Assembly: GCA_033064195.1 (NCBI GenBank)
Contig: JARBJD010000132.1
Coordinates: 1 to 64,000 of the forward strand
From: Blattamonas nauphoetae
Taxonomy: Eukaryota; Preaxostyla; Oxymonadida
DNA length: 64,000 bases
Direction: 5' to 3'
In this document: in pieces, positions 24,601 through 34,378 of the stretch
How the letters are laid out: every line of letters starts with the position of its first letter
How positions within the stretch are numbered: position 1 is the first letter of the stretch
The notes under the pieces: model-generated
Database searches by the model: none
Seen by the model: only the letters and a program-made list of their open reading frames with translations
Told to the model about the DNA's origin: nothing
Made by a program: the position numbers and the translations under genes

Positions 24601-27112
24601 TCTGGACGTTGATTACCTGTTGCGCAATACGGGCGGTTCTCTTGCCATCCACAGTTGTGACTTCAAACAGATCAAAACACATCACTGTATCGTCCGAACA
24701 ACCAAAGGACACACCGAAATCACATCAACCACGTTCGACGGAGTGACAGCAAAGGTGGACCAGTGGGATGACTTCTATGTTTTGTTTGCGTCTCTCGATT
24801 CGGACTCCAGCCTGACTCTGGACGACGTGACGGTCACATCAGCAGAGCTCATCGACTCTCCAGACGTGCGATACTCGGGGATTGTCGCCGATATCGACCG
24901 ACGCAACGGCGACCCTGCATTCTCATTCAAAAACATGAAGTTCGTTGAACATGCAAACTCATCATTGAAGCACATCCATTTCCTCACGATCGAGGCGAAC
25001 GAGCTGGGCAAACTGATCGCGATTGGTGACACTCGTTTTGAAGGCTCGTACGAAACGGTGGAAGAGAGCACGTGGCTGTGGGCAGTCGAAACAATCGGAG
25101 TTGTTGGAGAGGAGATGTCGCTGCTGACGTTTTTGGTTGGGATGGATGGACCTGTCAGAGTGTCGGCGGATGGGGAAGACCTGCCGACGTGTGGGTACTT
25201 TCAGGGATTGTGCAGGACACTCTCCCACGCAGCAGAACTGGTCCAACTCAAGCCAGATCCAACCTTGGCTCTTCGGGGAGAAGTTGGTCTTGGAGCGGAT
25301 CTCACAATCTCGGCGGAACTCAAAATCAACGGACGGACACAGACTGACGGGATCGAGTTCTCGAACGAGTTCAGGCTGACCTTTTCTGGCGGAAGCTGTT
25401 TGGTTTCAATGGACACACTCGAAATGGCAGTCACATCGACAATCGAAGGCGGCAGTGTCGTCACACTCGTCGATGGGGCTCATCTGACACTGAACAACGT
25501 GAAGATCACGATTTCCACTCGCCAATCGCAAACCTTCCTTGAATCGAATGACGCGAAACTGACTCTGGTGGAGGTTGTGCTGAATGGGCAACAAAGAACC
25601 TTTCAGAAGTCTCTCCTCGTCGTCAGGGATGGCAACATCACCGTCGAAAGGAGCTCGTTCGCCAGTGTTCACGTCGATCAAACCGGCGATCGACCCGCAC
25701 CATTCCATCTCGTCACGTCTGCCCAGTCTTCGTTCTCAATCGGCTCACCCTCACCCGCCACTCAGACGAGGTTCTCCTATCTCGCTGGCGCTGAGAAAGG
25801 AGGCGCCCTGTCAATCGAAGTGTCGCATGCTTCCTCGTCTGTCTCCATCGTCAACACGATCTTCCAGAACTGCCGAGCATCGACATTCGGCGGCGCTGTC
25901 TTTCTCGTCTTTTCCGTCGGCGTGCCGTCATCGCACCTGGAAGTGTCTGCGTCGTTTTTGAACTGTTCTCTGACGGATGCGTATGCGGAAGGGCAGTGGA
26001 TGGTCGTCACAGCACCGGCAATCGAAGGGTTTGTGACGAACGAGCAATGGAAGGACACTCTCAAGAAGATGAACAGACGAGAGCACTTGAAGATGATCTG
26101 GTGTGAAAGCCTGGAGACAGAGCCGTTGGAGAGCATCTCGCTGTTGGACGTTCTGATGCCTGGCCTCACTTCAGATAAGATCTTCGTGAACAACGGATCG
26201 TCATTCACAGGATCCGAATGTGGAAGCACACTGGAAACAGCATGTGTGACAATCGACGACGCTTTGCTGCAGATGAATGCAGAAGCCACTGATATTGTGA
26301 TTGTGGGCGAAGGGAGGCTTGGAGAGGGAGTGGGAGTGTGGGGAGGGTATTTCGGCCTGTCTGGGGAGACGTCGATGAAGACACAGCTGAAAGTGAATGG
26401 AAAGCGGTCTGGGAACACGGACGGAATCGTCGGTGGACTGCATTCGGCCGAACTTGGACTGCACAATCTTCGGATGACGGAGATCGCCGCGTCGGATGGA
26501 CTGTCGGGATTTCTGGTCTTCCTCTCCGACGCGTCGCATTGGATCTCGAGATGTTTTGTGGAAGCGTCGGAGTCGCTGGGTGTCGTTCACTCGACTGGGC
26601 GGTCGTCAGTTGATGCTTCGGAGCTGACGATGAGAAGGGCAGCTTTCGCTTCGAGTGCCTTCCTGCTGGTTGACGAGTCGAGCATCTCTCTGACAGACTC
26701 GACGTGGACCGAGCTGCGAGCATCGACAGGATCGCTGGTTGATGCCAGTGGATGGCTGACCATGAACGTGGAGGTCTCTAAAGTTTCAATCTCAGATTGT
26801 ATCTGTGCTGACACAAGCAAAGCATTACTAGAGATTCAACTGTCAGCATGGACTGAACGGGAGCGACGCCAGATCGTGATCAAGGGAAGCTCGTTTGCAG
26901 GGTCAGCACTGTCGTCACCGTTTGTGCACGTGACGGGGAATGGACTTGGATGTGACCTCCTTTTCGTCTCGACCACAATGAGATGGACAGGATGGACACC
27001 GGGCTCGTTGTCTCGAACAGGAACGATGATCGAGTGGACTGAGAGACAGCCGCTGGTGGTGCGACGAGGACTGAAGATGGAGAACTGTGTTTTTGTTGTC
27101 AAGAAACTCTGA
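18643..27112 (+). CDS. Giant secreted right-handed beta-helix repeat protein
   Basis: The start MIILLITTVSYLCATT is a good signal peptide, better than the first ATG of the frame at 18544. The protein (about 2,800 residues) is built of beta-helix coils with the motif F-x-x-C-x(8-15)-GGA/G-hydrophobic, for example FKNC, FQRNRASQEGGAI, FASCTSVGDGGVL, FHSCSARTGGGIF, FTECSSTGNGGVLFV and FQNCRASTFGGAVF. At least seven modules also carry a disulphide-like signature before a PC-[RYH]-[ST]-hydrophobic block: DTPCHSL, ESPCRTLEHA, MQPCRSI, ATPCYTLDVGI, GLCRTLSHA, TACVTIDDA and one Cys-less version. Such folds are used as adhesins or surface coats. There is no C-terminal membrane anchor (ends FVVKKL). 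The frame changes near 19535 (LSG then TTIVDIHFGGKLLC) and again between about 19885 and 19915; neither has good splice sites, so either the gene is damaged near its start or the assembly has indels. The 2,394-codon main frame (19928-27112) is unbroken. Confidence 0.75.
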
Positions 27113-27360
27113 CGTTGGTTGTGAGCACTGTGGAAGTTGTTCACACTCGCTCGATGGCCGCACACATTTGTCGACGCTTTTTTAATTCTTTTTCATCCAC
27201 GAATCCAGAAATTTCACCCTTTTACCCAAATTATCGAATAAACCATCTCTATTGGGTGTGTACGGGAATATGACAGTGAAAGATCCGAAATGACCTAAGT
27301 TTAGTTTTCACTATTTTATTGGGGTTTGGATCAAAATTAGAAAACTTCATTCCTCTCTCA

Positions 27361-28530
27361 ATGGAAACCAATTCTTCCTCAGACCAAAACCGTTTCATGC
27401 ATATCTCCACCCGTGTTGAAACTCCCTTGTTCCAGAGAATCGAACCAGACACCATCGAAACAGTCCAACAAGTCTCACCGCCTTTCATGTCACTTGTTGA
27501 TTTCGTCAGAGAAGGAAACACGCTGGATAATACAGCAACCGAACAAGCTTGCGCTATTCTGAAGATCCTTGGTCGTCTAACTCCAAAGCGCTCTGCCGCC
27601 AAAAGACTTCTCTCTCAACTTGTTCCAACCCGCGATGGCTCTTGGTCTGGTTTCGCCGAGTCTTTTGTGTTACTCCTCACATGCTCCAACGAAACGCTTG
27701 TCAAGGCAGTATTATCACTTCTTTATTATTTCGTCTGGTTGATGGATACTGGGAAAGATCTCTTCTTCTTTCTGGAGACGGGGTTCTTTCAACTCCTCCC
27801 AAAAGCATTCTACGAACAGGAAATGCATGTCTCAACCCAGCACGGTCTGCATCTGATGCAGATCGTGACGAAGTTCGTGTTGGTTCTGTTTCCTGGGTCT
27901 TCTCGAAGTAACTGCGAAAAGTGGCGACTTTCGATGGACACCTTCCAACTGAAATTCTTGGACAAGTTCTTCCGTCCCATCCAACCCTTTCTGGTGTTTG
28001 TCTGCAACAATCGACGTCGACTCTCAGATTCATTTTCTTCGCATGCCTTCCCCAGCCTTCTTAAAATGATTGTGGATTACTCGCCCCACCTGGAAGAGCT
28101 GACGCAGTTCGTACTGTCGTCTTCGTTTGCTCTGACATTCTCAGACTCTCTTCATTTCTTTGGAACGAACGACCTGACATTCGAGCTTCTTTCGAGAGTG
28201 TTGTATGGACACGAAGAATGGCAAGATGACACCCCAGCTGTTCGGAAGCGAAGACACCAGATTATTACCAAACTGAGCGACGAAGGCCTTTTGGACGAGA
28301 TCGAGCTGCTCACTCGTGTTCGCAGATATGAGTACACAGTGAGAGACATTGTCCACTTTGGAGCGAAGATGATCCACGATATGGGTGGGAATGTGTCATT
28401 TAAGGCAGAAGCTGAGGACGAAGAGCCTGAAGCAGATTTGGATGAAGAGTGTCCTTTCAATTGGGATGACGGGAGGGAGAATGATTGGGATAACGATTGG
28501 GAGAGTGATTCGGACGATGAATGGTACTGA
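27361..28530 (+). CDS. METNSSS-family helical-repeat protein, paralogue 2
   Basis: An intronless frame of 389 codons. I chose the ATG at 27361 over one 42 nt upstream because it gives METNSSSDQNR, matching the start of the paralogue at 16555-17592. Shared blocks run throughout (PLFQRIEPDTIETV, SLVDFVREGNTLDNTATEQA, LVPTRDGSWSGFAES, GFFQLLPKAFYEQ, F-RPIQPFLVFV-NRRR). The C terminus is an acidic tail rich in Asp, Glu and Trp (DDGRENDWDNDWESDSDDEW) that the paralogue lacks. Helical repeat character, soluble, no signal peptide. Together with paralogue 1, transcribed away from it, it brackets the giant beta-helix gene. Function unknown. Confidence 0.75.
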   Translation: METNSSSDQNRFMHISTRVETPLFQRIEPDTIETVQQVSPPFMSLVDFVREGNTLDNTATEQACAILKILGRLTPKRSAAKRLLSQLVPTRDGSWSGFAESFVLLLTCSNETLVKAVLSLLYYFVWLMDTGKDLFFFLETGFFQLLPKAFYEQEMHVSTQHGLHLMQIVTKFVLVLFPGSSRSNCEKWRLSMDTFQLKFLDKFFRPIQPFLVFVCNNRRRLSDSFSSHAFPSLLKMIVDYSPHLEELTQFVLSSSFALTFSDSLHFFGTNDLTFELLSRVLYGHEEWQDDTPAVRKRRHQIITKLSDEGLLDEIELLTRVRRYEYTVRDIVHFGAKMIHDMGGNVSFKAEAEDEEPEADLDEECPFNWDDGRENDWDNDWESDSDDEWY

Positions 28531-28997
28531 TGCGTGATGTCTGTTTCTCTGAAGTGTGTCTTGCTGAAAGGCACTGTTCTCTTCATTCTTCATTTGTCTG
28601 TTTTCCTCACATTTTTCAATCTCACTCGACTCTCTCTTCATCTTCCCCTCCCAGACACTGTTATCCATCAACTCTGCCTTGCGATGATTTCCGAAATGAC
28701 CAGCAAACAAACAGGATGCATCGCACAAGTCAGCCAATTCTTTCATCCATCCGCCGTGAACATAACCGAGATTTGGTCTGATTTTGTTTTTATCATTTCA
28801 TCAGAGTCATTCGTTATGGATTGCACTCTCTCATTGAACTCCGAACGCGCTGGTCAAGTTCGCCAACCATCAACCGTCCTCGCTCTCTGAAAGCACACTC
28901 CTTTCATTCCTTCCCAAACTTCAAAAGGATGTCCATCGAGAGTCTGATGGATGTGAACTGCAAGTTGATCGAATTGGCGATCGTCACACCTGATAAA
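28531..28997. other. No supported gene
   Basis: The open stretch 28534-28890 on the plus strand includes LCLAMISEMTSKQTGCIAQV, which could be a leftover exon, but I see no partner exons or start context. Treated as intergenic between two converging genes. Confidence 0.35.
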
Positions 28998-29641
28998 TCA
29001 CGCCATTTTGAAGATCACTGAAAACACAATCACAGCAGCTGTATGGAGATTTACGTGCAAAAAAATGAAAGTATGATATATTGACAATATTGAGCTGATC
29101 ATAGCTCGCTTATCTCCATCTTTTCCATTTTGATTTTTCTGCTTTTTCGCTGTCTTCACTTTCATCCCCTTTTCTTCGTTTGCCAGTCCCTCCAAAATTC
29201 TCGCCGGGTCCCTCCGATCTTCTTCTGTCACATCAACCTCATCGTCCCATCGTTCAGCCGCTTTACCTTCAAAAATTCTCATAATTCCGTCCGTTTCTTC
29301 CTCTTCGTCAGCTGTCCCAAATTTCTCTTTCTTGTTGATTATTTGACTTCAGAAAGTACCTTCCTTGCGTGGGTCTTCGTCCAGCTTTCTCACTTGTGCA
29401 TATACCTCAATTTGCCTCTGGGTGCACACACGAAGGTTGTTTTGACCTCTTCATGGGCGCTTTTTCGTTTAATGCCCCAGAGTGCCTTGACCGGGTGTTC
29501 TGGGTCACTGAGGAGGTCATATTTTAGATTTCACTTCGATTTGGTCTTCACAATTTTGTTTTCCGTGTTTGTCGATTCTCCCAACACAATCGCGTTCTGA
29601 GCATTAAATTTCTTCTTATAGAAGCGGGATCGCTTCAACAT
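28998..29641 (-). CDS. Small highly charged protein, four exons with 26-33 nt introns
   Basis: A consistent model uses exons 29535-29641, 29432-29507, 29360-29405 and 28998-29326 (minus strand), giving 185 residues. The introns are 29508-29534 (27 nt, GTGAAA...CTCAG), 29406-29431 (26 nt, GTGTGT...TTGAG, less certain because a nearer AG also keeps the frame) and 29327-29359 (33 nt, GTACTT...GAAAG). Two of them remove in-frame stops or frame changes exactly. The protein begins MLKRSRFYKKKFNAQN, has a middle DPEHPVKALWGIKRK and a strongly acidic stretch (ADEEEETDGIMRIFEGK, DEVDVTEEDRRDPARI), then a Lys-rich tail. The basic N terminus and mixed charge would suit a nuclear or nucleolar RNA-associated protein, which is only a guess. 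The last 30 residues look less natural; a further intron may lie there. Confidence 0.55.
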
Positions 29642-30180
29642 TCGCTAGTTGTGACGACGTGTCCATTTGTGGTTCACAAAGGCCACAACAGGTCCATCTG
29701 GGCTAAAATTTGACAAATGTCACTGTTTGGGTTGATCACAATTATGTTTTCATTTCGGCTCTAAACGTCATGAAAAATGAGAAAACCAACTATTGATCAA
29801 CCACAAATCCATCGTTTTTCCTTCCAAAAAGTGAAGGAAAGTGCCATTTTGTCCTGTGATTCAACGATTCTCACGAACGGCGCAAGCATCTCCTATTTCT
29901 TATTATTGATTGTCATCTCACTGGATCTCAAGGACTGCAAATTTCTCCGGTTTTTTTGATAAAAAACAGAAGTGACATTGACCAAATTTTTGCCCATCTC
30001 CAAGTTTATCCCAGAATTCTGTCAAATTAACAATCATTGTACAATATTACGGCAGAGGTGTCTCGAAGTATCGTCTTTGCGAACAGAAGACAAGAATGCT
30101 GGAAACACAAACTCATATCAGCCCCTCATTCGACATCTCACGCGTGTCACTGTTGGGTGGTTGTTCTGCGACCTCTGAAC

Positions 30181-30303
30181 GATGATGGCAGTGACCAAAT
30201 ACATCTGCAAAGAATGTGGTTCGTCTCGACGTGTCAATGCAGTGTCTTTGGCGTGTTGTCGGATGGCGGGTGAGGGTCAGAAGAGAGGAGTGAAGTCAAC
30301 TTG
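30181..30303 (+). CDS. Possible short Cys-rich (zinc-ribbon-like) protein
   Basis: A 40-codon frame, MMAVTKYICKECGSSRR, followed by LACCRMAG and a basic end. The CxxC...CC spacing resembles a small zinc ribbon such as RPB12-type or ribosomal zinc proteins, but the chain is very short and may be only the last exon of a longer gene or chance. It overlaps the 3' end of the minus-strand gene at 30277 by 27 bp. Confidence 0.2.
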
Positions 30304-33300
30304 AAGTATTTTCTGTTTTTGATCGTCGCGTCGGATTGCGGCGAGAAGCATCCCAACCACAGCCACCCCTTTCTCGTAGTCATCCAAGAACGATGAATTT
30401 GACACGGCGAACACAATACGATCCAACGCTCCTTGTTTCACCAACTCCACACAATCAGCATCGGACAGGACACTGACAAAGCGAAGAATTGTCTCGACAG
30501 CAGCAGAGACAATGGTAGGATGTGAAGAGCTGAGATGATGAGAGAGACAAACAGAAGACACACATGAGCGCATTGTAACGCACCACAAACAAGGCGAATT
30601 TGCTGAGTGAGGAATGACGAGCTGAAAACGATCGAAAGGAGAGCAGCAGACCGTCAGATGACACAACGCGCACGGACAGCGAAAGAGACGTGATGGCCCT
30701 GTGAAGAGCCACGTCCTGAAAATCAAGGCGAGACATAATGTCGGACAGATACTGAAGTGTGAAAGTGGCGGCGAGTGAAGGGATTCCAGAATAAGAGGAA
30801 AGTGTCTGGAGGACGCCTCGCTGAGCATTCGCCAGCGAAGGAAGATGGCAGATGAGCGGAGAGTCAAATCGAGCAGGAATGTTCAGCCAGTGCAGCATGA
30901 CAATCTCGTCTGCTGACTTCCGCAACAAGTCCAACTCAATTTCGTTCGGATTTGAGTCAAACGGAATCAGCATCTTGAACACCGCTGCGAGAGACGAACA
31001 AGCACCGAAGAGAGCCGCATATGCACTGATGTTGCTGAAGACAGTGAGAAAACCGTTCCAAGTGCCTCCATCTGCTCTGACGAGGTGCGGAGAGGCGAGG
31101 AGAGTGTCGAGAAGACGAGGGACAGGGCAGAATCCAAACAGAACATACACCTGCGAGAAAGTGAAATCTCGATTGACTTCGACGAAGAACATGGAGAGGA
31201 GACGGCGAAGCGCTGGCAGGTCCAGATTGAGCCTGACACCGCGAAGGAGGAGGGAGTGCAGACCAACAGATGGGGCATCGAGGAACAGTCTCGAAGTGCA
31301 TTCGGATACATCAGGCGAACTTCTGAAAAACGCATCAGGATCCGATCGGAGACACCGCTCGAATATCAGATCCATTGGATAGAAGGAGTGTCTGTATTTG
31401 GGGGCGATGGATGTGTGGTTGAGAAAGAATGCGGGGTTCACATTTGGAGGAGACATGTGGTGATGGATTTGACAAGAACGTGCGAGCATGTCCGTCAACG
31501 ACGAAGGGAAACGGCAGCCACGATAAACAGACAAGAACGAACCGAGCAGGGCAGCGAATGGACTCAGAAAGTGTTTGGGTCGTTCATGTTCTGAAAAACG
31601 ATTTGGATCGCCTGACAGTCGCGACATCATCCTGTGTCTTCTCTCAAACTTCAGAACGAAGTCCAATCTCCGACTTCTGGACATCGAAATCGCATTGCTC
31701 CTGAGAACTAACCAGACGAACAAGCACGCCTCATCAAAGATCGAGGTGTCGCTCAGGTCGGCAGCCAGAAATCCGCTGAAATCGAAGTCGGACTCCCTCA
31801 TTTTCTGTCCTCGTGTGTTCAGGTGATTGAGCCACGAGTTCCACAGCCGCAGAAGAGCAAGTTGTTCGAACAGTGTTCCATCTCGAAAAGCGCTGTGGAG
31901 ATTCTGAAATTCTCTGCCCCGAGGATCGTCAACAATGTGAAGGAATGAGGAGAGCAGGAAGAAGAGAGAGTAACACTCAAACTGGACGGCCAGATTTGTC
32001 GAGTGGAGACCAGCGATGAGGAGAGTCCGGAAAGCGACCACGTCGACAATGCATTCAGCCGAGTGTGTCTCTTCAACGACAGCTCGACATCGACGGAGTG
32101 ATGTCACTAGTTTGACATCATCTGCCTCGAAAAAGAGTGATGTGTCGAACTTCTCTTTGTTATCGACGAACCGTGGCGACGGCTTGAAAAGAGCGTCGTT
32201 GTGTCTTTCTGATCGAACTGATGGGCGCACGTCCCACGGGAAGGGAGGGGGAGGTGGGCGAGTGAGAAGAAGATGGATCGCGGAGAGTATCTGTCGGGAA
32301 CGATGGACGACGGAGTCTGCACGGAACATCAAATACTCAGAAAGGAGGTGTTGTGAACGATGTTTGGTGAGTTCTGGCTGATCCACCGACTGGACAGAAG
32401 GGAGGAGTCGGGAAGACGAGGATGTTGGGTGGGAAGGGAGGGCTGTTTGTGTGGAAATGGAGAAATACTGCGACGACATCATTTCCATCCAATTTGAACT
32501 CACGTCGGGATCAAAAGGAAGATGAGGATTGGACGGGCGGATCTCGCTCGGCAACAATACATTTTCTTTGTTCTCTTTCGTTTGATGTGTGTTAGCAATG
32601 AGTTGATGCTTCGTTTGGAGCGAGAGGAGTGTGGATCGAAGACAGCGAGATTGGAGGAATGATGTGTCAGTCTTCAGTTCCCAAAGCATCATCTCCCACT
32701 CTGCCCAATCATAATAGGCATTCCAAGCTATATCGATCGAGTGAGTTTCTTTGATCTTCTTGACTGCATCGAAAAGCTGTTCTGAAGATTCAACTTCATC
32801 TCCGCACAGAAATGAGTGTTTTGCGGGAATGAACACGTTTTGAGGGCTGGATTGAAGAACAGAAAGGGCGAACAATGTGGAGAGATTGTGGATGAGAAAT
32901 GGATCTTGAGAGCGGTCATCACTCCTGCCGAGGAGATGAAACCACTCTGAAAAATACTGGGAGTGATCCTGGGGAGAAGAATTTGGGAGGATGAGATCTC
33001 CAGAAGCCACGAAATGTTCGACGAGGGCAACCATGATGCGCGAGAAGACAATTTCTTTCTGTTCTGGGTTAAGGGGGAGGATCAATCGGTTTTGGTCTGT
33101 GAGAGTTCGACAGAGGTACTGAAAGCACGTGCAGAGCATCTTTAAGTCGGTGGAGAGTGAACCAGAACGCGATCTGTTTTGAGGTGAGGATGGAGGAGCT
33201 GGTCAGATCAGAGAAGCGTGAAAAAAACAAACTGATCAGAATTGTGGCAGATGTGTCCATTCGGATGTCTTCAAAGGTCAGAGGCGGGGCAGAGGGGTGT

Positions 33301-33556
33301 TCTTTTCGGAATGCTTCGATACCGATCACCGCTTCGACAAACCATTCCATCAATCTCTGCAGGAAGTGAAAAAATGAGGAGAAGAGCACACAGTCCAATA
33401 AATAGTCTCATTCCCGTTTGCACACTGCTTTATCCACGACGAACCAGAACTTGCCCGAATCATCTTCGAAAGTGCAAGCTGATTGACAACATACTCGTTA
33501 CCATCTGTGACCCAAGGAAAAGGTGACTCACAAGAGATTGAAGTCTGGTCACTCAT
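30277..33556 (-). CDS. Large helical-repeat protein with three 34-35 nt introns
   Basis: Four exons give 1,058 residues: 33392-33556 (starts MSDQTSISCESPFPW), 33233-33356, 30564-33198 and 30277-30529. Introns: 33357-33391 (35 nt, GTGTGC...CTGCAG), 33199-33232 (34 nt, GTTTGT...ACCAG) and 30530-30563 (34 nt, GTGTGT...CTCAG). Each intron exactly joins frames that otherwise look shifted, and joined exons read well (IYWT-RLMEWFVEAV; RYNALI-SSHPTIVSAAVETI). The C terminus (ETILRFVSVLSDADCVELV, KQGALDRIVFAVSNSSFLDD) is typical armadillo text; the middle is Leu-rich helical with a Ser/Pro-rich linker. A GTGAGT...CACAG segment of 27 nt in exon 1 could be a further in-frame intron. No enzyme motif, signal peptide or membrane span. 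Probably a scaffold protein; partner unknown. Confidence 0.7.
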
Positions 33557-34041
33557 TCAGAGGCGAGATATCAGTCCCTTTCAAAAGCAGAAGTGACAGC
33601 ACGTTCAGATCATGTGTATAGAGAAGGAAAATTTGAAAATGAACATATTAAACAAAGGATTCTGGAGTAAAATTAAACATCAAGGAAATAACCCTGGTGC
33701 AATTCGAAAGGGAGACGATTCATGAGAATGAGGAATTCGGAACGTTGTGGGGACATACAATCTAAGGAGAGATTCGTCGAGTTCGATAAGAAAGAGAGGG
33801 AAGATGAAACTGATTAATATAGGGTTGATTACTTCTTCGAGGGTTGAGTTGGAGAAAGTTTGGTCCGATCTCAACAAAGATCATTCTCAGGATTATTCTC
33901 CTTTGTTCTTGATGATGTTCTTGTTGTATTTCATCATTTCATTCTTTGTTTCATTGACAAGATCTGTCAAGTGTCGAAAGCTCAAAACAGAAACAAAAAC
34001 ACGTGTCGTGAAGTTAAACTACAACAGAAGGATGAACATTA
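33557..34041. other. Intergenic, no gene seen
   Basis: About 480 bp of AT-rich sequence between the helical-repeat gene and the damaged kinase-like tail. Open stretches here (for example 33747-34046 on the plus strand) read as low-complexity and are not supported as genes. Confidence 0.4.
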
Positions 34042-34225
34042 TTTGACTTTCAGTTCTCCGAGCATGGAATTGAGCTCCTCCATCGAGCATCGATCGATAG
34101 GCTGGCGCGAAAGCGCAGTTTCCAGGATCCCTTCCAATCGTGTCTCGGGTGCGTTCTCTGCCTCTGCTCTCTGTTTGGGATCCTTCGACAGAAGGCTCAG
34201 TCGGATGTGCTCGGAACTGGGATAG
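34042..34225 (-). pseudogene. Protein-kinase-tail-like fragment
   Basis: About 60 codons ending in TAA read HIRLSLLSKDPKQRAEAENA, then RLEGILETALSRQPIDRCSM and EELNSMLGELK. A C-lobe ending with repeated leucine helices and a basic RQPIDRCSMEEL block resembles the last helices of a kinase domain (LLxxDPxxR). No catalytic HRD or DFG motif is present nearby. Upstream the frame overlaps the C terminus of an old pogo transposase, so the host fragment may have been cut by that insertion. Confidence 0.3.
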
Positions 34226-34378
34226 TCGACACTTTTTGATGTCGATGCGGAATGAACGCATCTAAAGTTGTTTGTTTCGACTTCACAGAAAGTGTCGGTG
34301 CTGTTAATGGCGTAAGGAGTTTTCCTGAGGCTGTATGATCTGCTTCTTTGGCCATTTCTCGCATCTCCTCAAGAGATA

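Noticed and set aside
29130-29600. 156-codon plus-strand frame, Phe-rich
   Set aside because: It is the shadow of the minus-strand four-exon gene at 28998-29641, whose charge pattern and splice sites are far more convincing.
34197-34378. First read as a kinase-like or host gene segment
   Set aside because: It joins in frame, across the TA target site, with the old pogo transposase at 36361-36627, so it is that transposase's C terminus.
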